In this document: positions 1 to 8,147 of the stretch, in pieces
Numbering within the stretch: the stretch's first letter is position 1
Layout: each line of letters opens with the position of its first letter
Assembly: GCF_000382185.1 (NCBI RefSeq)
Contig: NZ_KB907784.1
Coordinates: 372,001 to 436,000, forward strand
Length of the DNA: 64,000 nt
Direction of reading: 5' to 3'
Origin: Bordetella sp. FB-8
Lineage (GTDB): Bacteria; Pseudomonadota; Gammaproteobacteria; Burkholderiales; Burkholderiaceae_B
Translations under genes and position numbers: made by a program
Notes under the pieces: model-generated
Told to the model about the DNA's origin: nothing
What the model saw: only the letters and a program-made list of their open reading frames with translations
Databases searched by the model: none

Positions 1-299
1 CGCGGGTGCCGACGCTGCCCGACCTGCCCACCATGGACGAGTCCGGCTTCAAGGGCTTTCAGGTCGGCATCTGGCACGGCCTGTGGGCGCCCAAAGGCAC
101 GCCCAAGCCCGTGATCGACAAGCTGGTCAAGAGTCTGCAGGCCGCGCTGGCCGACCCCAAGTTCCAGAGCAGTATGCGGCAACTGGGCGCCAATGTGCTG
201 ACCAGCGAGGCCAACCCCGAAGCGCTGCAGGCCAAGGTCAAGCAGCAGGTGCCCCAATGGGCCGAACTGTTCAAAAAGGCCGGGGTGAAGCAGCAGTAA
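1..299 (+). CDS. Bug-family solute-binding protein, C-terminal part
   Basis: The frame is open from the left edge of the window and stops at 299, so only about the last 99 residues are present. They match the C-terminal end of Bug (tripartite tricarboxylate transporter) periplasmic receptors: a tryptophan-rich segment with WHGLWAPKGTPKPVIDKL, then an amphipathic region ending in a Lys-rich tail. These receptors bind carboxylates or related small molecules in the periplasm and are greatly expanded in Bordetella-type genomes. The ligand cannot be told from this end. No transporter membrane genes follow; the next gene is a PLP dehydratase about 490 bases on, so any operon partners lie to the left. 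Confidence 0.85.
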   Translation, partial: RVPTLPDLPTMDESGFKGFQVGIWHGLWAPKGTPKPVIDKLVKSLQAALADPKFQSSMRQLGANVLTSEANPEALQAKVKQQVPQWAELFKKAGVKQQ

Positions 300-791
300 A
301 TCGCCGGACGGCCCGAACTGGAAAAAGCCCCGCTATTGAACTGCCCCCCGCAGGTTGGATCTAGTCCAACTTCTGGGGGTCAGTTCATATGCCAGGCTTT
401 TTTTCCTGGCCGGAAAAATTCCATATCCTGGCCCGCAACCCGCATTGCGCGACGGCATTCGTCGACATCGATCTGGACGCACCGGGGCGCCAGCTAGGGT
501 TCCCGTAGGCCCCCACTCTCCTGACGGCGGCGCGTTCCTGAGTCCACGAGGCCACTTCAAAGTAGCGGGATCGAAGTCGTACCTCATCGCAACGGATCGG
601 GGTGTCTTCAAGGCGTATCATCGGCACGGCGAGCAGGCCCGGGCAAGCCAGCCCGCAGGCCGCATCCACCAGTGCCATGACCGGCGGCTCGCGCCGATCG
701 AACTCGCCCAAGGCGCCAGCGGCGGCGTGGTTGCAAACCCCGTCTGTCGCACTCCCTTTCTTCACCCGAAACGCAGTTGCGGAATACGCGC
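300..791. other. Gap without a supported gene
   Basis: About 490 bases lie between the receptor gene and the dehydratase. The left part holds the palindromic mini-element at 337-387, followed by a short inverted repeat GCCAGG/CCTGGC (391-410) around a run of T. The remaining 400 bases have open frames on both strands, but none gives a protein I recognise or has a convincing start. A minus-strand frame over roughly 590-760 has alanine- and leucine-rich, protein-like composition and could be the remnant of a lost gene. I could not identify it. Confidence 0.5.
337..387. mobile_element. 51-bp palindromic mini-element with IS3-type ends
   Basis: Two 23-bp imperfect inverted repeats lie almost back to back with a 5-base centre. 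The outer ends read TGAACTG and CAGTTCA, each arm has a C-run (a G-run on the right arm), and the inner ends read GTTGGA and TCCAAC. The TG...CA termini with internal CCCCC and GTTGGA resemble the terminal repeats of IS3-family (IS150-like) elements. The trinucleotide TAT flanks it on both sides (334-336 and 388-390) as a direct repeat, as expected for a 3-bp target duplication. No transposase is inside, so it is either a non-autonomous insertion or an internally deleted relic. It may also act as a terminator for the receptor gene. Confidence 0.6.
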
Positions 792-1715
792 ATGACCATC
801 CACATCGAAACCCCCGTGCTGGAATCCCGGGCACTGTCCCTGAGCACCGGCAAACGAGTGCGCCTGAAAATGGAAGCGCTGCAGCCCAGCGGTTCGTTCA
901 AGACGCGCGGCATCGGCCACGCCTGCGAAACATACAAGGCCCGCGGCGCCCGCAGGTTCATCTCATCCTCCGGCGGCAATGCCGGCTACGCGGTGGCCTA
1001 CGCCGGACGCATGCTCGATACGCCGGTGATCGTGGTGGTCCCCGCCACGACGTCTGAGCGCGCCAAGCATTTGATCCGTTCCGAAGGCGCCGAGGTGCTC
1101 GTGCACGGCGCGTCGTGGATGGAGGCCAATGCGCATGCGCTCGAACTCATGACGCCTGCCGATGCCTTCATACATCCGTTCGACGATCCGCTGCTGTGGC
1201 AAGGCCATGCGAGCATGATCGACGAACTGGCCCGGCAAGGCGAGCGGCCGGACTTGGTCATTTGCTCCGTGGGCGGCGGCGGGCTGCTGTGCGGCGTGAT
1301 CCAGGGCCTGCAGCGCAATGGCTGGCGCAGCGTTCCCGTGATCGCCGCCGAAACGGCCGGAGCGGACTCCTACTCCCAGGCCGTGCAAGCCGGGGCGCCG
1401 GTATTGCTACCCGGAATATCGTCGATCGCGACCTCCCTGGGCGCCAGGCAGGTCTGCGATCGCGCTTACGCGCTCACGAATGAACACACCATCGAGAGCA
1501 TCGTCGTTTCGGACGCCGCGGCGGTCGCGGCTTGCGAGCAGGTGCTGCTGGAGCATCGCATCCTGGTCGAGCCGGCGTGCGGCGCTTCGGTGGCGGCGCT
1601 GCATGGCCGGTCGGCGCTTCTGAAAGAGGCCCGTTCTGTCGCGGTCATTCTTTGCGGCGGCGTGGGCATCACCGCGAGCCAACTGGCGCAATGGAGCGCG
1701 CAGTTCGCCGCCTGA
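792..1715 (+). CDS. PLP-dependent serine/threonine dehydratase family protein
   Basis: This is a fold-type II PLP enzyme of 307 residues. The cofactor lysine is K37 in PSGSFKTRG, the phosphate/substrate loop is SSSGGNAG at 58-65, and the glycine-rich PLP-phosphate loop GGGGL is near 161-165. The short length, with no ACT regulatory domain, and the SFKTRG/SSGGNAG pair resemble the catabolic SDS-type L-serine/L-threonine deaminases, which release ammonia and pyruvate or 2-oxobutanoate. Related enzymes in this fold act on other beta-hydroxy amino acids, so the substrate is open. I chose the ATG at 792 over an in-frame TTG at 777. The gene converges on an IclR regulator whose stop lies 4 bases away. 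Confidence 0.8.
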   Translation: MTIHIETPVLESRALSLSTGKRVRLKMEALQPSGSFKTRGIGHACETYKARGARRFISSSGGNAGYAVAYAGRMLDTPVIVVVPATTSERAKHLIRSEGAEVLVHGASWMEANAHALELMTPADAFIHPFDDPLLWQGHASMIDELARQGERPDLVICSVGGGGLLCGVIQGLQRNGWRSVPVIAAETAGADSYSQAVQAGAPVLLPGISSIATSLGARQVCDRAYALTNEHTIESIVVSDAAAVAACEQVLLEHRILVEPACGASVAALHGRSALLKEARSVAVILCGGVGITASQLAQWSAQFAA

Positions 1716-1719
1716 CCCT

Positions 1720-2568
1720 TTAGGGGTGAACGGAGGAAGGTTCGTAGCCCAGGGCTTCGGATATTCCAGCGGCGGTATGGACCAGCAGGTCTATCCATTC
1801 GTCGCGCATGCGCTCGGCCGGCGCCGAGATGGACAGGCCGGCCACCAGCTTGCCGGTATCATCCTGGATGCCTGCGGCGATGCAGCGCACGCCGGGCTCC
1901 AGTTCTTCGTTGTCGCGCGCGTAGCCATGGCGGCGCACCTGGGCCAGTTCGCGCTGCAGCTGGTCGATGTCGGTCAGGCTGTTGCGCGTATGGCCGGCCA
2001 GCCCGGTACGCTGCGCATAAGAGCGCACCTGTTTGGCATCGGCCACGGACAAAAACAGCTTGCCCGTGGACGTCAGATGCAGCGGCGCCCGGCCGCCGAT
2101 GGCGCGCACCACCTGCATGCCCGAGCGCTCGCTCCAGGCACGGTCGATGTAGACGATTTCATCGCCCTGCTGCACCGAAAGATTGACCGTCTGCCCCGTC
2201 TGATGGTGCAGGGTGCGCATGGCCGACTGGGCCGCTTCGCGCACGTTCAGACGCCCCTTGACCAGCGACCCCAGCTCCAGCAGGCGCATGCCTAGCTGGT
2301 ACAGGCCGTTGTCGACCCGTTCCACATAACGCCCGACCACCAGATCGTTGAGGATGCGGTGCGCCGTGGATGCGTGCAGGCCGGTGGTGGCCGACAGTTC
2401 CTTGAGGGTGACCGGGTCGTGGTGGGCGGCCAGGGCATCGAGCAGGCGCATGGCCCGGTCTATGACCTGGATGGCGACCGCGGATGAACGGACGCCGCTT
2501 TTGGACGCGGCATCCGCCTGCGCGGTCGGGATAGAAGTATCGGAACGCGAGGCAGCCATATCCCGCAT
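1720..2568 (-). CDS. IclR-family transcriptional regulator
   Basis: The protein has an N-terminal winged helix-turn-helix (in VTLKELSATTGLHASTAHRI) followed by the IclR effector-binding domain, which includes the conserved stretch STGKLFLS and the segment EELEPGVRCIAAGI near the C-terminus. IclR proteins are one-component regulators that usually control adjacent catabolic or transport genes in response to small organic acids. The longest frame begins with TTG at 2595; I prefer the ATG at 2568, with another ATG at 2559. It is convergent with the dehydratase and may instead control genes outside the window. No effector can be inferred. Confidence 0.9.
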   Translation of the reverse strand: MRDMAASRSDTSIPTAQADAASKSGVRSSAVAIQVIDRAMRLLDALAAHHDPVTLKELSATTGLHASTAHRILNDLVVGRYVERVDNGLYQLGMRLLELGSLVKGRLNVREAAQSAMRTLHHQTGQTVNLSVQQGDEIVYIDRAWSERSGMQVVRAIGGRAPLHLTSTGKLFLSVADAKQVRSYAQRTGLAGHTRNSLTDIDQLQRELAQVRRHGYARDNEELEPGVRCIAAGIQDDTGKLVAGLSISAPAERMRDEWIDLLVHTAAGISEALGYEPSSVHP

Positions 2569-2617
2569 TATGAAATCCAAGACGGGTTTTGGCAATCCGT
2601 CCGCAAAAACCGCGGGC

Positions 2618-3418
2618 CTAAGGCGTCATGCGCCCACCCAGGCGCTCGGCTTCGGCCCGCAGAAAGGCCAGCGCCTCGGCCGAAGGGCCGGGTTCGCCCT
2701 TGACGCCCAGTTCGATGTGTGGACGGCGTCCGTCCTCGCCCACGGAGGGCAGGCTGAAGGCGCGTACACCAGGCCAGCGCTGCTCGACGGCCACCATGGC
2801 CGGAGTGATGCGCGACTCGGGAATGCCGTAGACCAGGAAGGCGTGCTCGGCGCGCTGCTCGATGTGGTGCAGCGCGAGGTAGCGCGTGTCCAGCGTCCAT
2901 TCGAGCATGGGCCAGGCCATCACCGGAAAACCCGGCACGAACGTATGGTCCTGGATGTAGAAACCTGGGATGCGGTTGTAGGGATTGGGCACCACCTCGC
3001 AGCCTCGCGGAAATACGCCCATCTGCAGGCGCTGCTGGTTTTCGGGCGTGTCCATGTCCGGCTCGGGACGGCCTTCCTTGCGCGCCATTTCCAGGGTGCG
3101 CAGGGTGATGGCCTCGCGGGCCTGCGGATGCAGTTCCAGCGGCAGCCCCAACGCCGCGGCCGCGGCCTGGCGCGTATGGTCATCGGGCGTGCCGCCGATG
3201 CCGCCGCAGGAAAAAACAATGTCGCCCGAAGCGAAGCTGCGCTTATAGGCCGCAATCAGCATGTCGCGGTCATCACCCAGGATCTGCGCCCAGGCCAGTT
3301 GCAGGCCGCGCGCGCCCAGCAATTCGACCACTTTCGCAAAATGCTTGTCGTGATGGCGGCCAGACAGAATTTCATCGCCGACAATGATCAGGCCGATGCG
3401 GCGGGAAGAAGTAGTCAT
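2618..3418 (-). CDS. CinA N-terminal-like molybdopterin-binding domain protein
   Basis: A 266-residue protein with the MoCF/MoaB-like fold seen at the N-terminus of CinA: IGLIIVGDEILSGRHHDKH at about 8-26 and a glycine-rich CGGIGGTPDDHT near residue 70. It lacks the C-terminal CinA nicotinamide-nucleotide amidase domain, so it corresponds to the stand-alone family often annotated as competence/damage-inducible protein A. Members may bind or hydrolyse nucleotide-type ligands, but no firm role is known. It starts at the ATG at 3418, 17 bases downstream of the EI24 membrane-protein gene on the same strand, so the two are probably cotranscribed. Confidence 0.85.
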   Translation of the reverse strand: MTTSSRRIGLIIVGDEILSGRHHDKHFAKVVELLGARGLQLAWAQILGDDRDMLIAAYKRSFASGDIVFSCGGIGGTPDDHTRQAAAAALGLPLELHPQAREAITLRTLEMARKEGRPEPDMDTPENQQRLQMGVFPRGCEVVPNPYNRIPGFYIQDHTFVPGFPVMAWPMLEWTLDTRYLALHHIEQRAEHAFLVYGIPESRITPAMVAVEQRWPGVRAFSLPSVGEDGRRPHIELGVKGEPGPSAEALAFLRAEAERLGGRMTP

Positions 3419-3435
3419 GCGCAATATCCTCTGAA

Positions 3436-4221
3436 TCAAACGTCGATCGTACGCTCGTCGCGCAGGCGCGCAAGCGCGTCCAGCCCGTAATGCGCATACA
3501 CAAGGCTGCCGTACACCGGTAACACCACCCAGGCGGGCGGCAGCAGATTGATGAGGGCACAGACGATGCCTATGCCCCACAAGGGCAGATTGTGTCGCGC
3601 GAGCAGCAGGCGCCGCTCGGCCGGGCTGGCATGGTCGACGATGGCGTCCACGCGCAGCATGCGCGAAAAGGCGAAGGCCCACCAGGCGACATGCAGCACG
3701 ATCGCCATGGGCGGCACCAGCCACAGGGGCAGCGTCAACAGCCAGCCTGCGGCAAAAACCAGGCTTACCCAGAAAGCGTTCCAGACGCTGACGGCCAGGG
3801 CATTGCGGCCCTGCCGCGCCAAGCCTGCATAATCGCCGCGCTCCAGGTGGCGCAGCACCAGCGGCATGACGAACACCGCCGCGATGGCCAGTCCCAGGAC
3901 GCCCGAAACCGGCAGCAGGATGGCGGCAGCAATAATGGGCGTGAGATAGACCTTGAGCGAGAACATGCCGACCGTGGCCAGCCAGTCGTCGACGCGCTCC
4001 ATCGCGCCCCAGCGGGCAAGCTCCATGCGCAGCCAGTCGGTGAGCGGCATCCAGAAGAGCCACATCATCAGAACGGCCCCCACCAGTGCGATCAGCAAGG
4101 GCAGCAGCACCGCGAACAGCATGGACGGGTGGCATTGCGACACCAGCGCGCGCTTGAACGCCCTCGCCACGGCGGCATAAGCGTCCGGGGGCGGGGATGC
4201 ACTACGACGAGCGAAAACCAT
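3436..4221 (-). CDS. EI24-domain integral membrane protein
   Basis: A 261-residue inner-membrane protein with several hydrophobic segments, for example around MLFAVLLPLLIALVGAVLMM, then AAAILLPVSGVLGLAIAAVF, WLLTLPLWLVPPMAIVLHVA and a last one near the C-terminus. The overall pattern and the end segment LPVYGSLVYAHYGLDAL match the EI24/CysZ-like family. CysZ itself is a sulfate permease, but Bordetella-type paralogues like this are uncharacterised, so transport of sulfate should not be assumed. I start at the ATG at 4221 (MVFARRS); an upstream ATG at 4272 would run into the promoter region shared with the divergent thioredoxin gene. It probably forms an operon with the CinA-like gene. Confidence 0.8.
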   Translation of the reverse strand: MVFARRSASPPPDAYAAVARAFKRALVSQCHPSMLFAVLLPLLIALVGAVLMMWLFWMPLTDWLRMELARWGAMERVDDWLATVGMFSLKVYLTPIIAAAILLPVSGVLGLAIAAVFVMPLVLRHLERGDYAGLARQGRNALAVSVWNAFWVSLVFAAGWLLTLPLWLVPPMAIVLHVAWWAFAFSRMLRVDAIVDHASPAERRLLLARHNLPLWGIGIVCALINLLPPAWVVLPVYGSLVYAHYGLDALARLRDERTIDV

Positions 4222-4292
4222 GGATGGCAGACACGAAAAGGGTAGAACGCGATGGCGGGTATCATAGGTCAAAGATCCTTCGCTCCGCCTAC

Positions 4293-4679
4293 ATGCCCCT
4301 CTTCGTTCCCGCTACCGATGGCGCGGCACTGCGCCAGGCACTGGCCGCCCCCGACACCTGGCTGGTGGCCTGTTTCTGCGCCGCCTGGTGCAGCACCTGC
4401 ACCGAATACCGCCCCAAGATGCAAGCCTTGTCCGAGGCCCGGCCGCAGCACGTCTACGCCTGGATAGACATCGAGGACGAACCCGACCTGCTGGGCGACG
4501 AAGACGTGGAGAACTTTCCCACCCTGCTCATCCAGGCGGGAGAACGGGTGCTGTTCTACGGCCCGATGTTGCCGCACATTGGGCATCTGGAGCGCCTGCT
4601 GGACAGTCTAAGCGCCGAGGGCCCCGCCGTCGGCACGCAGCTGCCCGACGTAGCGCAGCTGCTCAGGCAGGCCGCTTAG
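4293..4679 (+). CDS. Thioredoxin-family protein
   Basis: A 128-residue cytoplasmic thioredoxin-fold protein. The redox motif is WCSTC (C33 and C36), differing from the canonical WCGPC, and a cis-proline-like NFPTLLI follows in the second half. There is no signal peptide. The unusual CSTC active site suggests a redox potential or partner different from TrxA. It starts at ATG 4293 (MPLFVPATDG), and the gap to the divergent EI24 gene is about 70 bases. Its stop overlaps the stop of rhlE on the other strand by four bases, an arrangement that leaves no room for a separate terminator. Confidence 0.85.
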   Translation: MPLFVPATDGAALRQALAAPDTWLVACFCAAWCSTCTEYRPKMQALSEARPQHVYAWIDIEDEPDLLGDEDVENFPTLLIQAGERVLFYGPMLPHIGHLERLLDSLSAEGPAVGTQLPDVAQLLRQAA

Positions 4680-6118
4680 GAGGCCTTGCGGCCGCCGCCC
4701 AGCAGAGCCGCCAGCGGCCGGTTGCCGACCGCGGGCTTGGCCGATGCCGTCCCAGCGGACCCGGCCGGCTGGCCGGCGCTGTCCTGAGCGGGCTCGTAGG
4801 GCTTGAGGAAGAATTCGTCGATGGGCTCGGCGCGCGGCGCGCGATGTTCGCGCCCGGGACGCTCGCGCCGGTCGCCGCGTTCGCCGCGCTCTTGACGCTC
4901 GCCGCGGCCTTGGCCATGGCTTACGGCGTCGGCCGGCAGATCCAGCTTGCCGCGCGGAACCTGGCGCTTGATGAGGCTTTCGATGTCTTGCAGGTAGCGC
5001 TCTTCTTCGGGGGCGAACAGGGAGATGGCCTCGCCCTTGGCGCCGGCGCGGCCCGTGCGGCCGATGCGGTGCACGTAGTCCTCGGCATTGCGCGGCAGGT
5101 CGTAATTGATGACGCAGGGCACGCCGGCCACGTCCAGGCCGCGCGCGGCCACGTCAGTGGCTACCAGCACTTCGAGTTCGCCGGCCTTGAACGCGTCCAG
5201 CGCCTTCATGCGGTCGAGCTGGCTCTTGTCGCCGTGGATGGACTCGGCCTTGACGCCGTCGCGATCGAGCTGGCGCGCCAGGCGCGCCGTGCCGATCTTG
5301 GTGTTCGAGAAAACGATGACCTGCTTGAGTCCACGCGATTTGACCAGGTGCACCACCGCGGCGCGCTTGGCTTCGCCCGACAGGGGATAAGCGATCTGCG
5401 TGACCGTGTCGGCCGTGGCGTTGCGCGCGGCGACTTCGAGCTCGACCGGCTGGTTCAGGAAGGTGCGGGCAAGCTTGCGGATTTCGTTGCTGAATGTGGC
5501 CGAGAAAAGCAGGCCCTGGCGCTGCACCGGCAGCAGCTTGATGATGCGATCCAAATCGGGCAGAAAGCCCATGTCCAGCATGCGGTCGGCCTCGTCTAGA
5601 ACCAGGATGCCTACCTGGCCGAGGTTGACGTTCTTCTGTTCGACGTGATCCAGCAGGCGGCCCGGAGTGGCCACCAGCACTTCGCAGCCAGCGCGCAGCG
5701 CTTCTCTCTGCGGGCCTATGTCCACCCCGCCGAACACCACGGCCGAGCGCAGGGGCGTGTGCTTGGAATAGCGCTTGACGCTCTCGTAGACCTGGTCCGC
5801 CAACTCGCGCGTGGGCGCCAGGATGAGCGCGCGCACCGGATGGCGGGCAGGTGAGGCGCTGGTGTTGGCCAGCGGCATCAGCCGATGCAGGATGGGCAGC
5901 GTGAAGGCCGCCGTCTTGCCGGTCCCGGTCTGCGCCGCGCCCATGACGTCACGCCCTTCCGATACTACCGGAATCGCCTGCACCTGAATGGGCGTGGGCG
6001 TCAAATAGCCGGTATCGGCAATGGACTTCAACAACTGCGGATGCAGGTCGAAATCCGCGAAGGTAAGTGCAAGTGCTGCATCCGCAGCGGGCGCGTCAGT
6101 AGGGATAGATTGGGTCAT
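4676..6118 (-). CDS. rhlE: DEAD-box ATP-dependent RNA helicase, RhlE type
   Basis: A 480-residue DEAD-box helicase. It shows the Q motif with the upstream phenylalanine (LTFADF), Walker A AQTGTGKT (residues 62-69), Walker B VLDEAD followed by RMLDMGF, the SAT motif FSATF, and the C-terminal HRIGRTGRAG motif. The last 100 residues are a low-complexity tail rich in Arg, Glu and Gly, typical of RhlE proteins, which use it for RNA binding. RhlE enzymes remodel ribosomal RNA intermediates and aid RNA turnover and cold growth. It is a single-gene unit with an AT-richer upstream region at 6119-6200. Confidence 0.92.
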   Translation of the reverse strand: MTQSIPTDAPAADAALALTFADFDLHPQLLKSIADTGYLTPTPIQVQAIPVVSEGRDVMGAAQTGTGKTAAFTLPILHRLMPLANTSASPARHPVRALILAPTRELADQVYESVKRYSKHTPLRSAVVFGGVDIGPQREALRAGCEVLVATPGRLLDHVEQKNVNLGQVGILVLDEADRMLDMGFLPDLDRIIKLLPVQRQGLLFSATFSNEIRKLARTFLNQPVELEVAARNATADTVTQIAYPLSGEAKRAAVVHLVKSRGLKQVIVFSNTKIGTARLARQLDRDGVKAESIHGDKSQLDRMKALDAFKAGELEVLVATDVAARGLDVAGVPCVINYDLPRNAEDYVHRIGRTGRAGAKGEAISLFAPEEERYLQDIESLIKRQVPRGKLDLPADAVSHGQGRGERQERGERGDRRERPGREHRAPRAEPIDEFFLKPYEPAQDSAGQPAGSAGTASAKPAVGNRPLAALLGGGRKAS

Positions 6119-6284
6119 CGAATAGACTCCGGACAGCGCACAAAAAAACGCCCCGGATAGGTGTAGATGAACGATTTTAGCAGTCTAGGGTTATCCCGAG
6201 CCAAAATCTTTTATAGTGGTGGGTTGCGCTTGCCCGCTGCCCAGGTTGCGCTCCCGCAACGGGCGCCCCTATTGCCACCGCTCA

Positions 6285-7784
6285 ATGCCCACCTCCAACC
6301 ACGCCCACCGGCCATTCATCGTGGCCGCCGTCATGACCGCCCAGGTCATGGTGGCCATCGAGGCCACCATCGTCTCGACCGTCATGCCCCAGATCGTGGC
6401 CGACTTGAGCGGCCTGGACCTGTACAGCTGGGTGTTCTCCTCTTTCCTGCTGGCCCAGACCACCATGACCGTGGTGTTCGGCAAGCTGGCCGATGTGATC
6501 GGCCGGCGGCCCATGATGCTGCTGGGCATTGCCATCTTCCTGGTGGGCTCGCTGCTGGCGGGCTTTGCCCCCAGCATGCCCTGGCTTATCGCCTTTCGCC
6601 TGATCCAGGGCATCGGGGCGGCCGCCATCCAGCCCCTGTGCGTGATCATCGTGGCCGACTATTATCCCGCGGCAGAACGCGGCAAGGTGCAGGGCTACCT
6701 GGCCAGCGTGTGGGCCATCGCAGCCGTGCTCGGACCCATGGTGGGCGGCGTCATCATCCATCACCTGTCCTGGTCCTGGATCTTCTGGATCAACCTTCCC
6801 ATAGGCCTGATCGCCGCGGGCATTTTCGTGCGCTATATGCGCCACGACACGCCGCTCCAGCGGCCGTCCGTCGACATGCTCGGCGCCCTGCTCTTTACCG
6901 TCGCCATGGCCTCGCTGATGATGGTGCTCTCCGACGGCGTGGACCTGCCGTCCGGCTGGATATGGAAGCTGCTGGCCCTGTGCGCGGCGTCGGCGATCGG
7001 CTTCGTCTGGCAAGAGCGGCGCGTGGCCGACCCGATGGTGTCGTTCGCACTGTGGGGCGGGCGCGCCATCGCAGCGACCAACACGGCCACGCTGCTGGCA
7101 GGTATGGCGCTGCTCGGCCTGACCACCTTCCTGCCCATGTATGCCCAGGGCGTGCTGCACCAGACTCCCATCGTGGCCGGCATGGTGCTGACCCTGATCA
7201 TGCTGGGCTGGCCTTGCGGCGCCACGGTGGCGGCGCGCAATTTCACCCGGACGGGCCTGCGTCCCGTCATGATCGCCGGCAGCGTCTTCATTCCGCTGGG
7301 CGCGCTTTTCATGGTGTTCCTGCATCCGGGCAGCTCGCCTGTGCAGGCCGGCATCGGCTCGCTGATCATGGGTTTCGGCATGGGCCTGCTGAGCATCGGC
7401 AGCCTGATCCTGATCCCCGAAATCGTCGACCGCTCCCAGCAGGGCAGCGCCATGGCGTCCAACCTGTTCTCGCGCAATCTGGGCAGCACGCTGGGCGCGG
7501 CGCTGTTCGGCGCCGTGCTGAACTACGGCCTGAACAACAACCGCACCGGCTCGGCCATCACCTCGGACCAGATCAAGCATGCGCTGCGGTCCAACGACGC
7601 ACGCAGCGCGGTGGTGAGCGAAGTTCTGCAGCATTCGCTGCACCTGACCTTCATCTCGGTCTTCGGGGTGTCGGCCTGCATCCTGGCCCTGGTGCTGCTC
7701 ATTCCGCGCGCCGCCATCCGGCACTTGTCGAAAGACACGCTGGCGGAAAAGGCCAGGCGCGCGGCCGAACACGCCGCAGGCTAG
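6285..7784 (+). CDS. MFS drug-efflux transporter, DHA2 (14-TM) type
   Basis: A 499-residue major facilitator with about 14 hydrophobic segments. The first loop carries the MFS signature GKLADVIGRRPMMLLG. The segment RLIQGIGAAAIQP and motif C, with AAVLGPMVGG in TM5, identify a DHA2-type proton-coupled exporter. Such pumps export drugs, dyes or toxic metabolites from the inner membrane. I chose the ATG at 6285, next to the first transmembrane helix; an in-frame upstream start at 6216 would add an unlikely Cys/Arg-rich leader. No regulator or periplasmic adaptor gene is adjacent, so specificity is unknown. Confidence 0.88.
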   Translation: MPTSNHAHRPFIVAAVMTAQVMVAIEATIVSTVMPQIVADLSGLDLYSWVFSSFLLAQTTMTVVFGKLADVIGRRPMMLLGIAIFLVGSLLAGFAPSMPWLIAFRLIQGIGAAAIQPLCVIIVADYYPAAERGKVQGYLASVWAIAAVLGPMVGGVIIHHLSWSWIFWINLPIGLIAAGIFVRYMRHDTPLQRPSVDMLGALLFTVAMASLMMVLSDGVDLPSGWIWKLLALCAASAIGFVWQERRVADPMVSFALWGGRAIAATNTATLLAGMALLGLTTFLPMYAQGVLHQTPIVAGMVLTLIMLGWPCGATVAARNFTRTGLRPVMIAGSVFIPLGALFMVFLHPGSSPVQAGIGSLIMGFGMGLLSIGSLILIPEIVDRSQQGSAMASNLFSRNLGSTLGAALFGAVLNYGLNNNRTGSAITSDQIKHALRSNDARSAVVSEVLQHSLHLTFISVFGVSACILALVLLIPRAAIRHLSKDTLAEKARRAAEHAAG

Positions 7785-7820
7785 GGCCCGATGACCCTGA
7801 ACGGGAACCACGCACTGGCC

Positions 7821-8147
7821 TCAGGCGATCCAGCGCAGCAGCCAAAGGACGAGCATCCCCACGACGATCACCAGCGTCGAACTGCGGGTGCGCAGAAAAA
7901 CGAGCGTGGCGGCGACACCGGCTAACAGCTTGTAGTCGAACGCCGGCCCCCCGCCTGCGTGCCAGGGCAGCATGTCCGGCACGATAATGGCCGTCAGCGC
8001 CGCCACCGGCGCATAGCGCAGCGCGTGCCGCACCCCGTCCGGCAGGGGCAGGTTGCCTCCAACGATCATATAGCCGGCGCGCGTGAGAAAAGCGCAGACG
8101 ATCATCACCACGACGGCCCAGAAATAGTAGGACTGGCTCGGCATCAT
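7821..8147 (-). CDS. azlD: AzlD-family branched-chain amino acid transport subunit
   Basis: A 108-residue protein made mostly of four hydrophobic helices, matching the small AzlD partner of AzlC. Its ATG (8147) overlaps the azlC stop in an ATGA junction, so translation of the two is coupled. AzlCD is a two-component inner-membrane exporter of branched-chain amino acids and analogues (BrnFE in Corynebacterium). The conserved segment GYMIVGGNLPLPDGVRHALR is typical. The neighbouring divergent gene is a branched-chain aminotransferase, which supports a branched-chain amino acid context. Confidence 0.85.
   Translation of the reverse strand: MMPSQSYYFWAVVVMIVCAFLTRAGYMIVGGNLPLPDGVRHALRYAPVAALTAIIVPDMLPWHAGGGPAFDYKLLAGVAATLVFLRTRSSTLVIVVGMLVLWLLRWIA

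Noticed and set aside
355..834. Overlapping open frames in the gap before the dehydratase
   Set aside because: There is no recognisable domain, no convincing start, and no agreement between strands; listed only as a gap with a possible remnant.
6282..7811. A 509-codon minus-strand frame opposite the DHA2 transporter
   Set aside because: It has His/Gln/Gly-rich shadow composition, while the plus strand encodes an obvious 14-helix transporter.
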